NCBI GenBank assembly: GCA_047967505.1
Contig: CM106541.1
Reading direction: 5' to 3' (one strand)
Source of the DNA: Dipteris shenzhenensis
Taxonomy: Eukaryota; Polypodiophyta; Polypodiopsida; Gleicheniales
Length of the DNA stretch: 64,000 nucleotides
The notes under the pieces are model-generated. The model was not told where the DNA came from. It saw only the letters and a program-made list of their open reading frames with translations, and did no database searches. Each line of letters starts with the position of its first letter. Position 1 is the stretch's first letter. Made by a program: the position numbers and the translations under genes. Shown here one piece after another: positions 57,561 to 64,000 of this stretch.

Positions 57561-58130
57561 ATGGAGTACTTTGACATATTCACACTTGACTAAAATAATA
57601 ATGTCCAAAGCAAGATATAGCAGAAATATAATCTTTGTAACACACACACGGAGAAGGGGGGGGGAGGGCGGGGGTGCATTCAAGAAGTATTTTATATAAC
57701 CGACCTAGATGTGGGCAATTCAAATCTAGACATGCGAGGCAAAAGTGAAACAAGATCATGCTCGCCAAAGGTTTATGTGATTGAACTTGTCATGGAGGAA
57801 ATCGCAAAATACATAAAGGGATTGCTAACAAAACTACACTTCTTTGCAATGTCCATGGACATATTATTATGTACCATGTTAATGAATTTAAACCCATAAG
57901 TATTCTATTATTCTTCCTTATGCCCATTGCCTGTGGAATTCAATAATTGAAGGCTTAGAGTGAAAAATAGCCATCTTGACATAAAGAGATTTCATGGGGC
58001 TCTCTAATCAAAATTTTTGCTTTCCAAAATAGAAGGTAATTTTAGACAATCACTAAAAATTCCTTAAATGATGAAAGTCAAAATACTCAACAATAAAAAA
58101 TTGAATGCATTTTCATTTATATATGTATAT
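57560..58130. other. Non-coding stretch with a G-rich run
   Basis: A CACACA run and GGGGGGGGGAGGGCGGGGG lie at about 57640-57673. No gene recognised. Confidence 0.5.
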
Positions 58131-58490
58131 ATAATGCATATATGTGCATATTATATCTATCTATACTTATATAGATATAGCTATTATGCATAAGTGTATT
58201 ATATGTTTCTTCTATATTCCTTTGCATTTCTATTCATATTATAGCTCAATGTGTATAGTTACTAAATTTGTCTATATGGCTTCAACTATATATTTATTTA
58301 TGTATTTACATTTATATCTTATGCATATATGCATATATTATATCTATATATTTTTATATAGTTGTAGCTATTATGCACATGTGTATATATTATTCTTCTA
58401 TATTCTTGTGTATTTTTGTACATATTATATTGCAATGTATGTATACTTACTAAATTTATTTACTTCTATAAGACTTTAATTTATTTACAT
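58130..58490. repeat. AT-rich 187-bp tandem duplication
   Basis: ATATATGTGCATATTATATC at about 58137 recurs at about 58324, followed in both by AGCTATTATGCA and ACTTACTAAATTT-like landmarks. Predicted Tyr/Ile-rich frames reflect AT-rich composition. Confidence 0.75.
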
Positions 58491-59985
58491 CCATGTGTAA
58501 TTGACTTTATTTTTAAAAATCTAATCTTATTATTTCATTTCATAATGTGAGGTTTCTTTTTTTTCCCTATACACACATACAATGTTGCCAATGTTGAGAT
58601 GGCTGAAGGGCTAGAGAGAACAAGTTACAAAAGTAAAGTAAGTTCTCTATTGGGATGCAGCTTAAGAAACTAAACTACTATAGCAAATAGGAATCACACA
58701 AACTTCAAAAGGTAGAGAAAAGATGGCATTTAGCTTAAAATAAACATTTCATTAATTTTGGATTGTGCAATCTCCAAAATCATTTTTGTAAGTACTTTTG
58801 GAAATTGTAGTCTCCAAAATCATTTGTATACATATTTTGGAGTACTTTAAGATGTAATCTTTTAAAATAAACTCTAAAAAAAACAAATTAAAACAACAAA
58901 GTAAGATAGTTTTATAAGTTTTTGGAAGTGCAAAAAATAAAAATTGTAAAATTTAATGTAACATCTTAACTTTTTCTTAATTTATTAATAATATAAAATA
59001 ATTTAAATGCATGGAAAAATTATATGTATGTATGGCCCATGCATGACATTAATTTACCATAAGAGTCCTTTAAAATCTTCAAGATATCATCACGGTATTG
59101 ATAAACACCCCAACTTGCCATGTGCACCTCACAATGGGACACCAAGCGAGTCCGAAAGGACCTCTCCTACTCTACCCTCAAAAAACTCTAAAATTTGGAA
59201 TATATGGTGTCACAGGACTTTGCTCATGCACGCATGGCATGGACATGCCCTTGGTTCAACATAAGAGATGGCCAAACATTAGAACATATGGTAGGACCGG
59301 TGCACTACACTTGCCCATGTGGCACGGACATGCCCACGAGGCTTTTAGTTCACTTTGACAACAAGAGTTTTTTTAACTCGTAGCTTCATTAAAGTGAATA
59401 TTACTGATAGAGTGGCTATTTTGAGGACCTCATTGGCTGCTAAATCTTTTGCTCCTTCTAGTGAATGATGAAATAATACCAACTTCCTAAGGAATATGCT
59501 GCTCTCAACACCTCCTGGTAAACCGACAGATCATAAGAGATTTTGCTACTTGGTTGCTTTCAACCAAGTTTTTGGAGAACTCAATGAGTTCAAACCTCAA
59601 CAATTTGAGGAAAATGCATGATGCACAATAGAATAGAGATGCACCCAAAAAAAAGAAAAGGCAACTATTAGACCTTAGAGATACCAAGCAATCTTAGAGA
59701 CGCTTCACTGGGCACATAATAAAATATGCTTTTAAAAAAATCATTAACCAGAAGACACAATAACCTTCTGGCTATTAAAGCACACAGATGAGTTCCTTTT
59801 GAAATTAACAAAACGGCTAGTATATAGTCCCTTTGGCAACTAACAATAATCTTTTAGCAGGTCTGATACAACTCCTTCAATAGAAGGACCTTTAGTAGCA
59901 AGATTCAAATGAAAGTTGACAAGATCAAGGGTGAGATGGAAGAGGGCTAGTCCAAAGAGCTCAAAGAAGAGGTCTTAAAAAGTGA
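58491..59985. other. Non-coding stretch, possible LINE ORF1 remains at the end
   Basis: AT-rich to about 59000; then a segment with GGACATGCCC repeated at about 59239 and 59327 and no known domain. From about 59480 onward the + strand may hold decayed LINE ORF1, because it leads without a break into the endonuclease relic, but no motif confirms this. Confidence 0.4.
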
Positions 59986-61025
59986 TACTCTATGATGTTG
60001 CTGAATTTGAAGAGGAGCTTCCTCCCCACACTAGTGTTGAGAAAAATGTTGTTGTCAAAGATAAAGCTCTAGCTCTGCTTCAATAAAAAAGGAGGCTCTC
60101 CCATGCTAAAGACCCTTCTGTCTTAACCAAGAGCCCCAACCCCAGGGCTAGGAAGGGGCAAAAGAAACATGGAAGTAAACCCATTTCCCTCCTCACCCTA
60201 AATGTGTGTGGATTGATAGATCCCTATAGATGGGGGATTTTGGCTAGGTGGTTGAGAGAAAATTCCCTTTCTCCCACTTTTATTACACTTCAAGAAGTCA
60301 AATGTACAAATAATACTCTTGAGGTAATCTCAAGGTGATTGATAAGAGAAGGACTTGGTTCTTTATGGAGCATGATGAAGGCAAAGGTGGAACTCCTATT
60401 AGTGTGCTCTCACATTATGAGCAAGGGGTTACCAAGGTTGTAACAGATGACAACCACAAATGGATTGCTATGCACTATAACATGAAAGGGATGCAATTTT
60501 GTGCTGTTTTGGTTTATGCACCTACCAATAATCAAGACAAAATGAGAACTTGGTAGTCTTTGGATGCGTTAGATGTCCATGCCTTTTTACTGTGTGACTT
60601 TAATATGGTCAAAAGTAGATGAGACATATGGATGGGTAAGGGCACAATGCTTAAGGGAGTAGAACTTTAGGCCAAGAAGGATGTAGTAGCTCATAGAACT
60701 TGACACCTCTAGAGAGTTTACTTGGTCTAACGGGCAGATTGGGGAGTCCACGCGTGAAGCAAGACTAGGCAGAATATACTATCACCTCCAAGGTAAGGAT
60801 GTAGACTTTCTACACCCTTTCTCTTTTAGACCCCACAAGCCAGTAATGTTGGGCTGAAAACCTCATCTTGGTTCAAGGTTGTGACCCTACCTTTTCCATT
60901 TTACGTTAGTACAACATGAGATAATTGAGGTCTGAGATAAGCTAGATGTAGGCCAAGATGTCTCCTCTTTTTGGTAGAATGCAGTCAACGACACCCAACA
61001 AATTATGATAGAGGAGATTAATGAA
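59986..61025 (+). pseudogene. LINE D endonuclease part, + strand
   Basis: From about 60185 the + strand reads LLTLNVCGLIDPYRWG, then FITLQEVKC, the N-terminal APE endonuclease motifs. After a frame change come IDKRRTWFFM, WIAMHYNMKGMQFCAVLVYA and APTNNQDK (60335-60545), then LLCDFNMV at about 60590. Numerous stops follow. The basic KSPNPRARKGQKKHGSK segment just before may be the end of ORF1. RT does not follow on this strand. Confidence 0.75.
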
Positions 61026-62990
61026 TTGAGACCCTTTCTACAAGGCTGCTAGCAGAACATATAAAATATGCTGATGGGATGTAAACAGTGCTCAAGGACC
61101 ATCCTCCTACCAGCCAAGTTGTCTTGAAAACCCTTCCATTTCTCTAGTTTGGCCCCAAACCTGTCAAGCACCCAATCCCATCTATCCTTCATGGTAACCC
61201 CAAATCCCATGGGGATTCCTAGAAGTCTTAAAACCTTGCCATGAGGTAGGGAGTGAATCCAAGAGCATCAAGAAAGGGTTGGTGCTGGCCACTAAGAGTA
61301 GCATACCCTATTTTGTTATGACTAATAAGGGACCTATAGGCTATGCAAAAAATATCAAAACAATCCATTACTACCTAACATCCTGCAGTGTGTTCCTGGG
61401 AGTCAAATTTGTGTCATCAGCAAAAATTTTTAGCTAATGAATGGCTTCCCTGATGGTAGCTCAATGCCCCTAATGGCCCCTTGTTGAATCCTATTAGTAA
61501 GGAGCCACCCTAAAAAATCAACAACTATGGCAAACAAGAGTGGAGCAATAGGGAAACCTTGCCTAATGGATCTTTTGAGGGAAGGAGACACAACTCCATT
61601 CACACACACCTTTGTAGAGATGTTAGAGAGAAGGAGTTTAATGTAAGAGATGTAGTTTGGGCCAAGTCCCATGTCCTGGCGTGATGGAATAAGAAAATCC
61701 CAATCTAGCCTATCGTATGCTTTATTAAAATCAACCTTGATGATGCAAACATCCTATTCCCACAAATTGAGAATGGCTTCTAGGAGATGTCGATGCTTAA
61801 TAAAAACTTTCCATTGCTAGAGAATCCACCTGTCCATTTTAGACTGTATTCTTAAGGCTAAAGCCTTGGACAAAATCTTGTAGCTACAATTCAGCACCAT
61901 TAAAGGTCTCCAATTCTTGAGAATGTCCTTCCTACCCCCTTTAGGGATAAGCTTAATGACTCTCAAGTGAGCAGCAAGTTGGTGGTAATGAAGGCTCTCC
62001 TACCATACAGCAAGAAGCTTAGGGCCTACAACTTCCTAAAAGGGTTTGTAGAACTCTATGGACAACCCATATTCACCCAGGGTCTTGCCATCCTTCATTG
62101 TTTCCCACCTCTTTATGCTCTCTTAACAAGAGGGGAGATTCAAGATAGGCCTGATCAAAGGGCTGAAACAAAGTCTTCCTGTTGACCCTCCTACACTTCT
62201 CTCTAGCTTGATAAATCTCAAGGGAGAGAGGGAGAAAGTAAATTTTCAAAATGTCTAGATATCAAATTGCAAGAGATACCTGGAGAGAGGGAGAAACTAA
62301 AATTTCAAAACATCAAGATATGAATTCATGATTTTCTTCCTCACTCTTGGCCCATTAATTATCATCAATTTCCAATGGAGGGATGTCTTCACTAGATATG
62401 TTCCTTTTGATAATTTCAAAACTTATTTAGTTGGCGTGTCCATTTTACCTAACCACCAATTCTTGAGATAGACCCTGGCCTCTCTGAGCTTAGCTCTTTC
62501 TACCCTCAAGAGGTCATTCTTAGCATTCAAAAGATATGCTTGAGCACTGGCATTTCCTTATCTATATGCCAAACACTTTAATCCCTCTTACCTACAGCCA
62601 TGCTATTAAATATGACTAATCTTCTAACAATAGTTATCAAGGTCCATTAACCACTTAATTCATGGTAGAAGCATTGAAAATCCCCCTCGCACCAAGCTAG
62701 CACTAACAAAAATACCTCTACTGATAGCCAAACACAACCAAGTAACCAATCAATTATTAAAACCCTCAACCACTAAGGGGCAAAACCACCTTTTCCAAGA
62801 GAGATTCGAAAGTTAGGAATAAAGTCTAGGGGTAAAGAAGGCTAAATGGTGTTGAGACAATCTAAAAGAAGAGGATGAAAGTAAGGATGGAGAAACTTAA
62901 CATTGGCAACATGATGGAGGAAGAGGCTAGGGGGGAGATCCAAAAGATAAGCATTCTCATAAAGGAAAGGCCCATATTAAGGGTTGAATG
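61026..62990 (-). pseudogene. LINE D reverse transcriptase part, minus strand
   Basis: Minus-strand reading from about 62560: YLLNAKNDLLRVERAKLREA; then, after stops, QDMGLGPNYISYIKLLL, STKVCVNGVVSPSL, RQGFPIAPLLFAIVVDFL and the catalytic FADDTNL (about 61420). Thumb remnants (PLGFG- and DRWDWV-like, near 61180) and SISILYVLLAAL-like sequence reach about 61030. Stops and shifts are abundant. The end of this RT segment abuts the end of the + strand endonuclease segment. Confidence 0.8.
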
Positions 62991-63280
62991 TTGGCATGAG
63001 AGGAATCCATTAGCTTTTATTTTAGAATCTCTTGTGATAATGCCATGCTAATAAATTCCCCCTTTTTCTCCACCATGAGCCCTCCACTCTTCCTTCATAT
63101 TCCCCTTCCCGCTACCACCATGCCTCAAGCCTATCTTTTGTGTAATACTCTTACCCTCTCCTTCTCTCATCTAGTCACTCTCTTATGGCACCAAGGAAAC
63201 TCATATAATTACTATGGCTGCTAGGATCAAGAGTCTACTCATATGCATGTCCCCCCCCTTTAATTTTATCCCATTTTTGT
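62991..63280. other. Non-coding spacer
   Basis: Pyrimidine-rich segment (CCCCCTTTTTCTCCACC, CTCTCCTTCTCTC) with no coding content recognised. Confidence 0.5.
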
Positions 63281-64000
63281 GTTGAGTTTATTTAGTTTTG
63301 TTGTAAATTCCCTTGTTAATTTGTTTTTGAAGGAGCATTACATCCCTTCTCCACTTCTTTCTCTAAACATCGGTCCAATGAAAGAAAACCAAAATATACA
63401 CCACCACATGGATCAACATCCGTCATACCTACAAACAACCACAAAGCATATGCAACAAAGAAACACTGAACACACAAACAAACACAAAGAAAATAGCACA
63501 AACATACCTCTAGAATCACAAAAACCCTCATCCTCTCCACATGCAACACTACCCAAGCCCAGAGACATGCAATTATCACCAAAAAAATCATCTTGATTAC
63601 CTAAATAGACCACCAAATCACCACAAAAAAAAAGCAAACCCAAAACATTTTCCTGACCACCAAGACAATAGAGACAACCTTGACATCAAGGCTGCTAAGG
63701 CCTAGCATCAGACACAAACTCTATCAAGAACAAAGATAAGAAGCCTCATAGCACAAGCCTAAAGAGAAAGAAGGAGCAACAGACATGGATTCCATCAAGA
63801 ACAAATGCAATGCCCTCCTCATGCAACATTGCCGGAGCTCCAAGACACACAATTCTTACTAAAACGTCATCCTTCTTGCCTAAACAGACTACCAAATTAC
63901 CACAAAAAATATGCACACCCGCACAATTCAACTAACCACTAGGATAATACCAACAACCTTGACATCAAGATCACTAAAACCTAGTGAGAAAGAAGAGAAT
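63281..64000. repeat. Tandem duplication, period about 280 bp
   Basis: CATGCAACACTACC at about 63540 recurs as CATGCAACATTGCC at about 63819. Both are followed by AGACA..CAATT, CTAAA..AGACxACCAAATxACCACAAAAAA and CAACCTTGACATCAAG. The 105-codon + frame (63279-63596) and minus-strand frames are composition by-products. The second copy runs to the window end. Confidence 0.7.

Noticed and set aside
60180-62200. Twin-priming inversion of a LINE
   Set aside because: Twin priming would place the inverted endonuclease segment before a sense RT segment. Here the two segments converge tail to tail.

Overview
This window looks like intergenic and intronic DNA from a large, repeat-rich land-plant nuclear genome. 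A gymnosperm is my best guess, but it is an inference: decayed Ty3/Gypsy, Copia, plant LINE and MULE relics dominate, long simple repeats are common, and only one ordinary cellular gene is recognisable. No bacterial-style gene organisation is present.

The one credible host gene is the 3' end of TTL (allantoin synthase of ureide metabolism), on the + strand. Its last two coding exons are 5765-5936 and 6361-6854. They encode the end of the OHCU decarboxylase domain, a PTS2-like peroxisomal signal at the exon junction, and a complete HIU hydrolase domain ending in YRGS. Earlier exons are not visible. An antisense LINE (about 2580-5360) and Copia scraps (1990-2470) lie where the preceding intron should be.

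Layout after TTL: about 7.5-9.5 kb has no gene. 9.5-12.8 kb is a decayed Ty3/Gypsy element on the minus strand (LTR with TATA box, integrase, RNase H, RT). 12.77-14.09 kb is an LTR-like block whose inverted copy lies at 16.74-17.47 kb. Both contain a 13-bp tandem array, and the DNA between them carries palindromic GGACCCTTT repeats. 16.7-23.5 kb on the minus strand looks like one internally deleted Gypsy element: gag, integrase C-terminus, an accessory coiled-coil ORF, then an LTR with a 660-bp internal duplication. 25.25-26.72 kb is a broken MULE-type transposase with a zinc finger, DDE-region sequence and SWIM finger. 28.4-31.1 kb is an array of about 12 hairpin-forming units with a GATATC-like centre. 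34.47-34.63 kb is a ribosomal protein eS4 pseudogene fragment. 36.24-37.13 kb is a strongly purine-rich strand.

From 41.6 to 44.8 kb lies a + strand LINE with RT, a C-terminal zinc knuckle and PIP-box-like motifs, followed by a Gypsy relic (44.8-45.6 kb). 48.13-54.05 kb is a tandem array of a roughly 1.37-kb unit (four full copies and one partial). Each unit carries a fragment resembling organellar ribosomal protein S7 and a tRNA-like T arm/acceptor. The array ends inside the RT of another minus-strand Gypsy element (54.05-57 kb), which keeps a tRNA-iMet primer binding site. The last 5 kb holds a LINE whose endonuclease part (+) and RT part (-) face each other, then a tandem duplication.

Apart from TTL, all coding sequence is mobile-element debris or pseudogene. 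The most interesting unexplained structures are the hairpin array at 28.4-31.1 kb and the organelle-flavoured tandem array at 48.1-54.1 kb. All family assignments come from reading translated sequence by eye; no database search was run.
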